A stretch of 64,000 bases of DNA from Thalassobium sp. (GTDB lineage Bacteria; Pseudomonadota; Gammaproteobacteria; Pseudomonadales; Oceanobacteraceae). The translations under genes and the position numbers were made by a program. Within the stretch, counting starts at the first letter, position 1; the number at the start of each line of letters is the position of its first letter. A model generated the notes under the pieces. That model saw nothing but the letters and a program-made list of their open reading frames with translations, had not been told where the DNA came from and searched no databases. The stretch spans positions 310,001-374,000 of the forward strand of contig NVUW01000003.1 in assembly GCA_002733205.1 (NCBI GenBank), given 5' to 3'. Positions 1 through 9,432 of the stretch are shown piece after piece.

Positions 1-2
1 GC

Positions 3-875
3 CGCGATGAATTTCTGGGTTATCAAAAGAATAAAGTGCGGCAAATGGCCGAACGTCTGCCCTACTTTTTCACCCGTCTGCCGGTCAGCCCGATCGTAGT
101 CAAAGCGGTAGAAGATTACCGCCAGAGCAATGCACCGATTGCCTTTTATGAAGCGCCCTCGATGGACGGCACCCGTCCGGGCATTTATTACGTGAATCCG
201 GCGCGTATGAACGACCTGCCGCGTTATCGTCTGGCGGCTCTCGCTTTTCACGAAGCCCTGCCCGGCCACCATATGCAGATTGCATTAACTCAGGAAAACG
301 AACAGCTGCCGGATTTCCGCCGTAATCTCGGTTACAGCGCCTTCAGCGAAGGCTGGGCGCTGTATGCTGAAAAACTGGCCGCCGAGATGGGCGCTTACGA
401 ATCGGCAGAAGAAGAATACGGCCGCCTGATTATGGAACTGTGGCGCGCCATGCGCCTGGTACTGGATACCGGACTGCACGCCAAAGGCTGGAGCCGTGAA
501 CAGGCCATCAGCTTCCGCCTGGAAAATACGCCGTTTTCCCGTGCCGACAGCGAAGCGGCCGTTAACCGCTACCTGGTGATGCCGGGTCAGGCCACCTCTT
601 ACAAAATGGGCGAATTACGCATTCTCTCCATCCGCCAACAGGTGAAAGACATTCTTGGCAGCCGCTTCGACCTGGCCGATTTTCATTCCGCGATTCTCAG
701 TCAGGGCGCACTGCCACTGGATGTGCTGCAGGAATGGATGATCCGCTGGGCCAAACAGCAAAAACGCGCCGCCAGTGTTGCTGCAACGGCGAAACCCATC
801 ATCAAAGAATCCACAACAGCAACGAAGACTGACAGCACAGAGGTAACAACCGCTTCCGTCATGACCACCGAATAA
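3..875 (+). CDS. DUF885 family metallopeptidase-like protein, C-terminal part (5' truncated by window edge)
   Basis: The reading frame is open from base 3, so the true start lies outside the window. The visible 290 codons carry the family signature HEALPGHHMQ (an HExxPGHH zinc-site-like motif) near base 250 and the conserved FSEGWALYAE stretch near base 345, both typical of the C-terminal half of DUF885 proteins. These are usually about 550-600 residues, often exported, and presumed metallopeptidases; no substrate is assigned. The last 35 residues form a Thr/Ala/Ser-rich tail beyond the conserved domain. No clear terminator follows; the next gene starts 262 bases on. The family call is firm, the enzymatic role inferred. 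Confidence 0.85.
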   Translation, partial: RDEFLGYQKNKVRQMAERLPYFFTRLPVSPIVVKAVEDYRQSNAPIAFYEAPSMDGTRPGIYYVNPARMNDLPRYRLAALAFHEALPGHHMQIALTQENEQLPDFRRNLGYSAFSEGWALYAEKLAAEMGAYESAEEEYGRLIMELWRAMRLVLDTGLHAKGWSREQAISFRLENTPFSRADSEAAVNRYLVMPGQATSYKMGELRILSIRQQVKDILGSRFDLADFHSAILSQGALPLDVLQEWMIRWAKQQKRAASVAATAKPIIKESTTATKTDSTEVTTASVMTTE

Positions 876-1136
876 CGTCAGAACCGGCGACGGCATCGCG
901 CACGGGCATGCCGCCGCTCACCGCCTCACTACCTCTGTCCTTTCAGGCCAGAGCGACTCAACGTCCAATACTGTCGATTGTTTCTCTGCCGGTGCTGCAT
1001 TAGCCTGCATCAGGCAAAGGAATGCGTCAGGTCTTCTTCATCTGCTCCCGCCGATGTCAAACCCCCATGCATTCTTCTGCGCTGACGCCAGATAAACGTT
1101 ATATATTCTCCGGACTTAATCTACAGGGATACAACC

Positions 1137-1568
1137 ATGACAAGACTGTTATTCGTACTTCTGGCGATACTGCCATTACCGGTGTTCGCCGACGCCAAAT
1201 CGCTGGCATCGATAGAAAAAACTAAAGAACTGGCTGAAGCGGTCATGACCGATGTCGGCAATAACGCCATGCTCAAAGGCCTGGCCCTGTTAAAACCTTA
1301 TGTTATGTTTTCAGAGTCGGAATTTAACGCGCAGATGAATAATGTCAGCACGCAGTTGCCGGTCATGGATCAGCACTATGGGAAATCGTTAGGGTACGAC
1401 TTTGTCTCCAAAGAGCTGATCGGTGACACGCTGGTCAAATATATATTCTTGCAAAAATTTGAACGTCACCTGATGACCTGGCATTTTATTTTTTATAAAC
1501 CGAAAGATAAATGGCTACTGAATACCTTTTATTTTAACGACGATTCAGCGGCACTGTTTCTGCGCTGA
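1137..1568 (+). CDS. Small secreted protein of unknown function
   Basis: 143 codons beginning with a clear Sec signal peptide (TRLLFVLLAILPLPVFADA, cleavage likely after ADA near residue 20). The mature part is about 120 residues, without cysteines, mixed alpha/beta in character and rich in aromatic residues towards the end (WHFIFYKPKDKWLLNTFYF). The ATG is preceded by AGGGA seven bases upstream. No family is recognised. The ending resembles small periplasmic NTF2-like or DUF3887-type folds where a C-terminal strand pair follows a helix bundle, but that is only an impression. It is monocistronic and ends at a shared hairpin with the convergent gene. Confidence 0.7.
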   Translation: MTRLLFVLLAILPLPVFADAKSLASIEKTKELAEAVMTDVGNNAMLKGLALLKPYVMFSESEFNAQMNNVSTQLPVMDQHYGKSLGYDFVSKELIGDTLVKYIFLQKFERHLMTWHFIFYKPKDKWLLNTFYFNDDSAALFLR

Positions 1569-1600
1569 GACATGCGCTACAGGCACTCTCCAGACAATAA

Positions 1601-1639
1601 AAAGAGCGGCATTAAAGAACGACGTTATTGCCGCTCTTT
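1601..1639. terminator. Bidirectional hairpin between convergent genes
   Basis: A perfect 11-bp stem, AAAGAGCGGCA at 1601-1611 and TGCCGCTCTTT at 1629-1639, with a 17-base loop. A/T runs on both sides suit an intrinsic terminator on either strand. The stop of the minus-strand gene lies inside the hairpin. Confidence 0.75.
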
Positions 1640-2371
1640 ATCTTTCACGCTGTAGCGTTTAAACAACGCATAGTCGTAGGGAATATTCATCGTCAGATCC
1701 CTTGCCTGCCATAACGCACCTTCTGACGGCCGGCAAAAATCGTAAGCCGGTTTCATAAAGTTAATACCTTCAGGGGCTTCCTGGTAGCGGTTAATCGTAT
1801 CGTCGTAGAGCAATACCATACAACTGATACAGCGATAGTTACCGTCCGTTGCGGGATTGTTGTAGCAGGTTCCCACTCTGATGGTTAACCCCTGTTCACG
1901 GATCACATCCAGCAATAAACCCTCAGTCAGATGGATCAGTCCGCTCTGGGCATTTTCATCAATCGGATAATCATCCGCGATTTCAAGCCGTTCAAAGTGT
2001 TCCGCCCGGATGGCCTTCTGTTCTGCAGCTTTACGTTCAGGGTCGGTAATTTTGTTGATATCGAATGGATAGCGAACCTCGGCTGCATCAACAGCCATGG
2101 TAAAATCCTGGGCAGATGCCGAATGTTCAGCCCAGGCAGAATTCACTTCGCTATCTTCGTTTTTGGCTTCCTGTACATCATCCAGATCCGCAAATTCTTC
2201 TCCGCCCAGATGCAGCACGTTAATCCGGAAACTTTCCCAGTGGGTCGGAATATGATGAAAACCCACGACAAAATGCAGAAATAACAGCATCAGAATGAGC
2301 ACCACCAGCAGCGAACGTCCATGCTTATTCAGCCAGGACGTCGTTCCGTTTTTTTGCACATTATTATCCAT
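1625..2371 (-). CDS. Membrane-anchored orphan protein
   Basis: 248 codons. A cytoplasmic N-terminus of about 18 residues is followed by one transmembrane segment (SLLVVLILMLLFLHFVVGF, residues 20-38), so the rest should be periplasmic: a type II anchored protein. The periplasmic part is acidic and contains four cysteines (TCYNNP, CISCM, DFCRPSE), enough for two disulfides or a metal site. AGGA sits six bases before the ATG. No family is recognised. It lies downstream of a 17-bp direct-repeat array at 2420-2486 that may belong to its promoter region. Confidence 0.65.
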   Translation of the reverse strand: MDNNVQKNGTTSWLNKHGRSLLVVLILMLLFLHFVVGFHHIPTHWESFRINVLHLGGEEFADLDDVQEAKNEDSEVNSAWAEHSASAQDFTMAVDAAEVRYPFDINKITDPERKAAEQKAIRAEHFERLEIADDYPIDENAQSGLIHLTEGLLLDVIREQGLTIRVGTCYNNPATDGNYRCISCMVLLYDDTINRYQEAPEGINFMKPAYDFCRPSEGALWQARDLTMNIPYDYALFKRYSVKDKERQ

Positions 2372-2419
2372 ATTTTTTCCTGAGCAGATGCAGCATCATG
2401 ATTAAAAGATCTGACAACG

Positions 2420-2486
2420 CGCGACGATGACAGAAACACGACAATAACAGAGGCGCGACAATAACAGACACACGACGATAAACCAG
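2420..2486. repeat. 17-bp direct repeats, nearly four copies
   Basis: Units of 17 bp start at 2420, 2437, 2454 and 2471. Each begins CRCGACRATRA; the central two share CGACAATAACAGA exactly and the fourth is partial. The array sits 49 bp upstream of the minus-strand start at 2371, in a gene-free gap. It may be an operator array or a neutral minisatellite; the sequence does not decide. Confidence 0.7.
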
Positions 2487-2575
2487 TGGCCAGCATGCGG
2501 CAGAAAAACAGAGTGCGCCCCTCTGTAAACAGTTCTGGCTGATCAACCTTCGCTGTGGCCACCATCTGAAAAATA

Positions 2576-2600
2576 CAAAAAAGCCCGGAAATCCGGGCTT
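2576..2600 (-). terminator. Intrinsic terminator of the barrel-protein gene
   Basis: Read on the minus strand: AAGCCCGG, loop ATTT, CCGGGCTT, then a run of Ts. It lies 25 bases after the stop at 2626. Confidence 0.8.
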
Positions 2601-2625
2601 CTTCACAGCGGTCTGAGCGCCAGCA

Positions 2626-3468
2626 TCAGTAACGCAATTCGATACCGGCCTGCCAGTAGCGGTCATCGGCCGGTGTGGCTTTAACCACCACACCGGTCGT
2701 GTCTGTGGCCACAATACGCCGATGACGCATCTGGCCCAGCTCTGCGGTCAGCCATAACGCACCGCGCCAATGAAACTCGCCACCAAACCCCAGCTTCCAG
2801 TTGGTGTAATTAGCCTTAAACGTACCGGTCTGGCCTTTCACTTCTTCGACCCAGACGCCACCAGCCGGACGCAAATGCACATAGGACGATAAATCATTGC
2901 TCCAGCGCGTCTGAATTCTGGTTCGCGGAAACCCCAATAATACTTCGGTATCGCGCGTTGGCTTAGCGGCCATGGCAATGACCGGGCGTGGATTAAAATC
3001 GCCGAATTCACGATTAACGGTGATACCGAACTGCCAGAAAGCACCGCTGCGACGATAAATCCGGCCAATCAGATCGGCATTCATCGCCAGGCTCTCACTG
3101 TCGAGCACATTTAAATCGGTCATAAAACCGGGTTCTGCGCGTAATAAAAACTCTGCGCTTTTGCCACGCTTCTGACGATATTCCAGCGGCAAAGATATCC
3201 AGAAATAATCATTCTGCAAGGCGGTGGTACCAGTCCAGCGGAACTTGCTCATATCCAGATGGAACGACGAGCTGACCTGCTCTGCACCACGTGTCTTACG
3301 TTCCAGCGGCAGTGTCAGACTCAGCTCGCTGCGGCCAAATTCAGTTCCTGCACCGCTGTCCGGTGTCGCCGGGCCTTCGTTCGCCCAATACAAACCATCT
3401 GCCACGGCGGCGCAGCTGCATAAGCACGCAGCCAGCAGTGCGCCGATTTTACGTACATCAGTCATCAT
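2626..3468 (-). CDS. Putative outer-membrane beta-barrel protein
   Basis: 280 codons from the ATG at 3468. A signal peptide (KIGALLAACLCSCAAVADG) is followed by alternating polar/hydrophobic strands rich in Trp, Tyr and Gly, and the chain ends in ...WQAGIELRY. A terminal aromatic residue with alternating hydrophobics is the usual beta-barrel assembly signal. An in-frame ATG lies further upstream at 3537, but the tandem ATGATG at 3468-3463 overlaps the end of the upstream gene (stop at 3458) and puts the signal peptide at the N-terminus, so translational coupling is likely. The exact barrel family is not recognised. The chain looks complete and about the size of 12-14-stranded barrels. Confidence 0.65.
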   Translation of the reverse strand: MMTDVRKIGALLAACLCSCAAVADGLYWANEGPATPDSGAGTEFGRSELSLTLPLERKTRGAEQVSSSFHLDMSKFRWTGTTALQNDYFWISLPLEYRQKRGKSAEFLLRAEPGFMTDLNVLDSESLAMNADLIGRIYRRSGAFWQFGITVNREFGDFNPRPVIAMAAKPTRDTEVLLGFPRTRIQTRWSNDLSSYVHLRPAGGVWVEEVKGQTGTFKANYTNWKLGFGGEFHWRGALWLTAELGQMRHRRIVATDTTGVVVKATPADDRYWQAGIELRY

Positions 3469-4165
3469 CGGTATAAAGGTCATTATATGCATCCTGAACG
3501 CTGGCATAACTGGCCAGTGCGCCTGTCGATTGTTCATTTTTACGGACTTTATCCAGTGCGGTCAGAACATTGAGGACGTTATCAAAGCCTTCAATAACAT
3601 CGGCTGGCGCATCCACTTCTTTCAAAAGATCAGTGTAGTTGGCGACGAACTCATACGCTTCGGTTTCGGCGCGACGCTGAGCCGGTGTGGCACTTTCATC
3701 CATGCGGCCAATCACATCGACAACATTGAGTAATGATTTGGCGGCTTCGCTGTCACCGTCCACCGCTTCGTTCAGAATAAAACTGTTGAGAAAATTGGAT
3801 GCCTCGGCAATGGCAGACACTTGCTGCGTTTGCCCACCCAGCGCCTGAAAATCACCATTGGATAAAAAACCATCTTCATAAAGACGCTGGGTCAGCGCCG
3901 GAATCTGGCTGGAATTGATGGTGCCGGAAAAAAACTCCGCACTGATGCGGCTGAGTTTTTCCGCACGGTAGGAAAAAGAGACTTTATCACTGCTGTCGGT
4001 CGTTACACGATTCGCCGCAGGCGTGGCTGAGCCGGTCGCCGCTGCCTCACGGCTTGCAGCCGTCTGGCTGCTGTCGCCATTCAGTGCATCGGTTGTTGAA
4101 GCAACGCTTTTACCCAACATCGCCAGCAGGTTCTGATAACCGGACGAGGAATTATTGATATCCAC
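3458..4165 (-). CDS. Unknown soluble helical protein coupled to the barrel gene
   Basis: The best start is GTG at 4165, because GGGAGG sits seven bases upstream of it; the TTG at 4180 would place that Shine-Dalgarno inside the gene. 235 codons. Residues 1-65 are Ser/Thr/Ala-rich and probably disordered (DINNSSSGYQNLLAMLGKSV...). The rest is predicted helical and acidic, ending TDDD. There is no signal peptide and there are no cysteines in the body. The stop overlaps the start of the downstream barrel gene, so the two are probably co-translated. The Ser/Asn-rich start recalls substrates exported by non-Sec systems, but no family is recognised. Confidence 0.6.
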   Translation of the reverse strand: MDINNSSSGYQNLLAMLGKSVASTTDALNGDSSQTAASREAAATGSATPAANRVTTDSSDKVSFSYRAEKLSRISAEFFSGTINSSQIPALTQRLYEDGFLSNGDFQALGGQTQQVSAIAEASNFLNSFILNEAVDGDSEAAKSLLNVVDVIGRMDESATPAQRRAETEAYEFVANYTDLLKEVDAPADVIEGFDNVLNVLTALDKVRKNEQSTGALASYASVQDAYNDLYTDDD

Positions 4166-4253
4166 CTGACATCCTCCCAAAGAGACTGGAAAGAAAGGAG
4201 CAATTACCAGGCCAGACGAATAATCCTATTAATAATCAATAATTTATAAACAA

Positions 4254-4275
4254 AAGCGGCAATCACTCGCCGCTT
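4254..4275 (-). terminator. Intrinsic terminator after the DUF3422 gene
   Basis: AAGCGGC at 4254-4260 pairs with GCCGCTT at 4269-4275 across an 8-base loop. Read on the minus strand it ends in a TTTTG run. Confidence 0.65.
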
Positions 4276-4293
4276 AGCGTCAGCTTTTTGCCG

Positions 4294-5670
4294 TTACTTT
4301 TCCTTTTGGCCATCCGCATCCTGAGCCCCACCGGGTTCACGGGCACGACGGGTAATATGCTGACGCAGACTGTGTACGCCCCAGTACACCGCAGCCAGAA
4401 CGACCGGTAAGGCAATACCTTTCAGCAGATCGCTGTTGATATTCAGCCCCGCCGCTTTCAGGGCGGTAAAAGCAATGCCGAGCAAGGCCAGAATGTAGTA
4501 ACCGATGGCCACCACCGACAACCCTTCCACCGTTTGCTGTAACCGCAACTGCAACTGACTGCGGCGGTTCATCGACGACAGCAGATGCTGGTTCTGCTCC
4601 TGAATCGACAGGTCGACACGGGTGCGTAACAGACTGGTGGTGCGGTTGATGCGGCGCGATAAATCTTCCAGCCGGTCACGTACCGAATTACAGGTTTTAA
4701 TACCCGGCGTCAGACGCCGCTCAAGAAATTCACGCAGGCTCTGCATGCCTTCTATTGGGCTTTCTTTCAGCTGGCGCAGGCGGTCACGCACCAGATCGTG
4801 GTAGGCCACGGCCGCCGAAAAACGGAAGTTGGTGTTGGAACGGTGACGTTCCACTTCGGCCGCCAGTTGTGACAATTCCTGCAGCAGGACACGCTCATCT
4901 TTACCGGCATCAATATCGGAAATACTCTGATTCAGCGTCGCCAGACTGTCTTCAATACGGCTTAATTCGCCGCCCATCTGGCGTGCAATCGGCAGCGCCA
5001 TTAATGACATCAGGCGGTAGGTTTCCAGCTCAAATAAACGCTGCACCAGACGCCCGGTCTGATACGGCGTCAATTGCTGCGTCGTGGTTGCCGCGCCTTT
5101 ATTACACACCACAATACGGCCAAAGCCATCAGAATGCAGTTTAAACGCGGTCCATACCTGGGCTTTATCATCGGCCACCCAGGCGCCGGATACGCGCTGT
5201 CCTTCAAACCAGCGCTGGATCTGCTTATCGTCCGGCAGGCTGTCGACCAGGGCCAGATTCACCGCCACTACCAGCTCGCCGGGCATCGCCGCCAGCCAGT
5301 CTTTGGGCACAAAGCTCAGTGCATCGGCAGAGAAAGGCTCCACATCGGGACAGATAAAGGTGAAGTTGGCAAACTCCAGATGGCGCTCCCAGCGCAGCTC
5401 AAAACCACCAAAATCCTGATACAGGCAGGACGATTCCGGTGCTGGTGCGGGCACGCTGAAACGCCGGCAAAGATCGACCACATGGGCATGCAGATCTTCG
5501 CGGTTATCGTTCAGCAGAACAGTGAAATGAGCAACGTGACAGCTGCCTTCGATGATGGGTGAAGGACGGTTGTGCAGCTCTTCATACAAAGCCGAACGCC
5601 ATGGATGCACCTTCAGAGCGACCGAAGGTGCGGCGATGTCCGGTGCCTGATCCGTTAAGGCGTGTTTCAT
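4294..5670 (-). CDS. DUF3422 family inner-membrane protein
   Basis: 458 codons with the family's opening HPWRSALYEELHNRPSP near residue 22 and the long soluble N-terminal domain. A coiled-coil-like stretch occupies residues about 230-370 (LSRIEDSLATLNQSIS, RRINRTTSLLRTRVDLSIQ). Two C-terminal transmembrane helices follow near 378-400 and 412-430. Length matches the family (about 430-460). Its architecture resembles CorA-like proteins with a cytosolic domain plus two C-terminal helices, but no transport function is established. GGGAT lies before the ATG. It appears to stand alone between YihY and an intrinsic terminator. Confidence 0.85.
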   Translation of the reverse strand: MKHALTDQAPDIAAPSVALKVHPWRSALYEELHNRPSPIIEGSCHVAHFTVLLNDNREDLHAHVVDLCRRFSVPAPAPESSCLYQDFGGFELRWERHLEFANFTFICPDVEPFSADALSFVPKDWLAAMPGELVVAVNLALVDSLPDDKQIQRWFEGQRVSGAWVADDKAQVWTAFKLHSDGFGRIVVCNKGAATTTQQLTPYQTGRLVQRLFELETYRLMSLMALPIARQMGGELSRIEDSLATLNQSISDIDAGKDERVLLQELSQLAAEVERHRSNTNFRFSAAVAYHDLVRDRLRQLKESPIEGMQSLREFLERRLTPGIKTCNSVRDRLEDLSRRINRTTSLLRTRVDLSIQEQNQHLLSSMNRRSQLQLRLQQTVEGLSVVAIGYYILALLGIAFTALKAAGLNINSDLLKGIALPVVLAAVYWGVHSLRQHITRRAREPGGAQDADGQKEK

Positions 5671-5738
5671 AATTCCATCCCGCTGCCTGCTATAAAAGTG
5701 CGCGGATTCTACCCAAGCAGACGCACAGATGCGACTGT

Positions 5739-7028
5739 TCAGGCCTGTTCGCGCTCTTTTCCAACAACCATGGCCGCTGCCGGCAACAATTCACTCAACG
5801 GCATACTCAACGCTTCGCGCCGCTGAGCCAGCCACTGTTGTTGCCAGCTCTGCAACGCCGTAAAAGCAGAAGCTGCAATATTGTCCGGTAACGGCTGCTG
5901 TAATTCGTGCAAGGTCAGCGACTGAAAAAACTGCTCCAGCTTCAGACTATGCAGATCGGCCACCCATACCCAATGCTGGTCCTGGGTTTGAGTTGCCCAG
6001 CCCTGCTGCTGAAACTCCTGCAACAAACGTCCGACATCTGCCGGAGGCAGGTCCCGAGCCTGCCGACACAAGCGCGCTTCATCCGGTAAACGGCCCGACT
6101 GTTGCTCCTGCCATAATGTCTGCAGCAACAGTAATCGCTGCCATAGCGCTGGCAGGCGACGCTTCTGACTGCGGACATGGCTCAGGCTGTAACTCAGCTC
6201 CGCGCCCAGCAGCAATAACATCCAGGCCAGATAAATCCACAGCAAAAACAAAGGCACCGCCGCAAAAGCCCCGTAAATAAGCTGATACGACGGAAATAAC
6301 CCCACCGCTTTGGCAAACAGGAACTTGCCCGCTTCAAATACCGTGGCCACCAGCACCGCAGCCAACAGCGCATTGCGCCAAGGCACCCGGCAATTGGGCA
6401 CCAGCATATACAGCGCACAAATCGCCCCGCTGCTCAGCAGCCAGGGCAGCAAGCGCACCGGCAAAGCAATCTGATCGGTGACGGTATCCTGCCATAATGG
6501 CAATGCCGCCAGCAGCGAGCTGGCGGCAAAGGCAGCACCAAACAACAGCGGGCCAAGACTGAGTACCGCCCAATAGCGGAAGAAGGTTTGCAACCCGGAA
6601 CGCGGTTTGTCGACATTCCAGATACGGTTGAACTGCATCTCGATGGTACGCAGCAGCATAAAAGCAGTAACAAACAGAAAGGCCACACCGACCCAGGTCA
6701 GCTTGCGTGCCTGCTGGCTGAACTGTACTAAATAGGCCGAAATGGTTTCGCTGCCCTCTGGCATAACATAAGCCAGAAGCTCGCCGTGGGCCTGATCGCC
6801 CCAGCTTTGCAATTCCGGAATCGCGCTGAGAATGGCGTAGGTCACGGTGATCACCGGCACCAGCGCAAACAGTGTGGTGTAAGTTAAGGCGGCGGCATCA
6901 CGACGTCGCTCTTCGCCCTCAAAGCGTTTGAGCGTCTGCCATAACACCCGGCCAGTCAGACGCAAGCGCCGCCAGAGACGGCGCACAGGCGTAATGATGG
7001 CCGCAGAGTCCTGCCCGCTGAATGTCAT
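5739..7028 (-). CDS. YihY/UPF0761 family inner-membrane protein
   Basis: 429 codons from the ATG at 7028, chosen because AGGAA precedes it by seven bases. The frame continues upstream, but that part encodes non-family residues and runs into the divergent arsC leader. The core is a six-helix YihY (formerly 'ribonuclease BN-like') domain. Typical motifs are RDAAALTYTTLFALVPVITV, FLFVTAFMLLRTIEMQFNRIW and LIYGAFAAVPLFLLWIYLAW. A 150-residue cytosolic C-terminal extension, Gln/Leu-rich, is probably helical and resembles the winged-helix-like tail of longer family members. The old RNase BN assignment is not supported by later work; the function is unknown. Confidence 0.85.
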   Translation of the reverse strand: MTFSGQDSAAIITPVRRLWRRLRLTGRVLWQTLKRFEGEERRRDAAALTYTTLFALVPVITVTYAILSAIPELQSWGDQAHGELLAYVMPEGSETISAYLVQFSQQARKLTWVGVAFLFVTAFMLLRTIEMQFNRIWNVDKPRSGLQTFFRYWAVLSLGPLLFGAAFAASSLLAALPLWQDTVTDQIALPVRLLPWLLSSGAICALYMLVPNCRVPWRNALLAAVLVATVFEAGKFLFAKAVGLFPSYQLIYGAFAAVPLFLLWIYLAWMLLLLGAELSYSLSHVRSQKRRLPALWQRLLLLQTLWQEQQSGRLPDEARLCRQARDLPPADVGRLLQEFQQQGWATQTQDQHWVWVADLHSLKLEQFFQSLTLHELQQPLPDNIAASAFTALQSWQQQWLAQRREALSMPLSELLPAAAMVVGKEREQA

Positions 7029-7227
7029 ACACAAGTTCCTGATCGTAGAAATACAATGCCGCCAGACATAAAAACAGCGCCTTTTTACGCAAGCTTTTCC
7101 TTCCGGACGGCATCCTTTGTTAAGATGTCGGCCATTAAAATATCGGCCTACACAGGCATCGTACTCAGATGCTATCCACTGGTTGCCCGTGAACGTCCGG
7201 CACCACTGACAGAGGACAACGTAAAGC

Positions 7228-8557
<1,330 letters not shown>

Positions 8558-8573
8558 TAAGGAATGCATAACC

Positions 8574-9020
8574 ATGAAACTGACCGTGTATTTATCCGGC
8601 GAAATTCACACCGGCTGGCGTGAAGAGATTGCCCGTGGCGTTAAAGACGCCGGGCTGGACGTTGAACTGACCGGGCCAAATACCAACCATGGCGCCAGCG
8701 ACGACTGTGGCGACCAGATTCTGGGCGCCGAAGAAAAGGCCTTCTGGAAAGATCATAAAGCCGCCAAAATCAACGCCCTGCGCACCCGCAAGCTGATGGC
8801 TGAAGCGGATATTGTGGTGGTGCGTTTTGGTGATCAATACAAACAATGGAATGCCGCCTTTGATGCAGGCTACGCTGCGGCGCTGGGGAAATCGCTGATC
8901 GTGCAACACGACCCGGCCCTGACTCACCCGCTGAAAGAAGTGGATGCCGCCGCACTGGCGGTGTGTGAAACACCTCTGCAGGTGGTGGAGATTCTGCGTT
9001 ATATCAACCGCGACAGCTGA
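8574..9020 (+). CDS. YtoQ family protein
   Basis: 148 codons from the ATG at 8574 with AAGGA upstream. It shows KLTVYLSGEIHTGWREEI at the start, LTGPNTNHGASDDCGD near residue 35 and ADIVVVRFGDQYKQWNAAFDAGYAAALGK near 82-110. This is the YtoQ pattern, related to nucleoside 2-deoxyribosyltransferase-like folds, where the last motif lines the active site. No biochemical function is established. It follows the DUF2069 gene by 16 bases and is probably the last gene of the arsC run. Confidence 0.85.
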   Translation: MKLTVYLSGEIHTGWREEIARGVKDAGLDVELTGPNTNHGASDDCGDQILGAEEKAFWKDHKAAKINALRTRKLMAEADIVVVRFGDQYKQWNAAFDAGYAAALGKSLIVQHDPALTHPLKEVDAAALAVCETPLQVVEILRYINRDS

Positions 9021-9058
9021 TCGGCCCAAATACCGATAGCGCTGCAGCAATAAAGCCC

Positions 9059-9079
9059 GGGAGCCTGCTACAGGCTCCC
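9059..9079. terminator. Hairpin between convergent genes
   Basis: A 9-bp stem, GGGAGCCTG at 9059-9067 and CAGGCTCCC at 9071-9079, loop CTA. On the minus strand it is followed by GGGCTTTATT, so termination of the minus-strand gene is the better supported direction. Confidence 0.65.
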
Positions 9080-9092
9080 GCGGTAAGAACGA

Positions 9093-9323
9093 TTATTCGT
9101 CGTCCCAATCACCGTCGGTACTGTCATCCGCAATCTCAGTGGTTACGGATTCGCCACATTTAGCGCACTTGCCTTCGATAAAGATCACACCTTCCTGCTC
9201 AAACTCCACCGGCTCAACCATGCCCAGGTCGGCTTCCATACAGTTGTTACACCAGGTCTGGCTCAGGAAAGCATCCTGATCTTCTTTATCACGTGCGTAA
9301 AAATCGCGTTCGGTTCGTTCCAT
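9093..9323 (-). CDS. Small zinc-ribbon-like acidic protein
   Basis: 76 codons. Two CxxC knuckles, CNNC (residues 25-28) and CAKC (53-56), are spaced as in a zinc ribbon, and the tail is strongly acidic (DDSTDGDWDDE). The cytosolic composition argues for a nucleic-acid- or protein-binding adaptor. No family name is recognised with confidence. It is convergent with the ytoQ-like gene and divergent from the chemoreceptor. Confidence 0.7.
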   Translation of the reverse strand: MERTERDFYARDKEDQDAFLSQTWCNNCMEADLGMVEPVEFEQEGVIFIEGKCAKCGESVTTEIADDSTDGDWDDE

Positions 9324-9432
9324 TGTGTTACTCCGGTTTTAATACTAAATGACCACATGATGGCATGAAATTATCGAGATATTTCCCGAAAATAACTGGC
9401 GACTATTCTACGCTGTATAACAAAGCCTGAAT

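Noticed and set aside
1022..1225. 67-codon frame overlapping the start of the small secreted protein gene
   Set aside because: It overlaps the better supported gene at 1137, has no ribosome-binding site and no protein-like composition.
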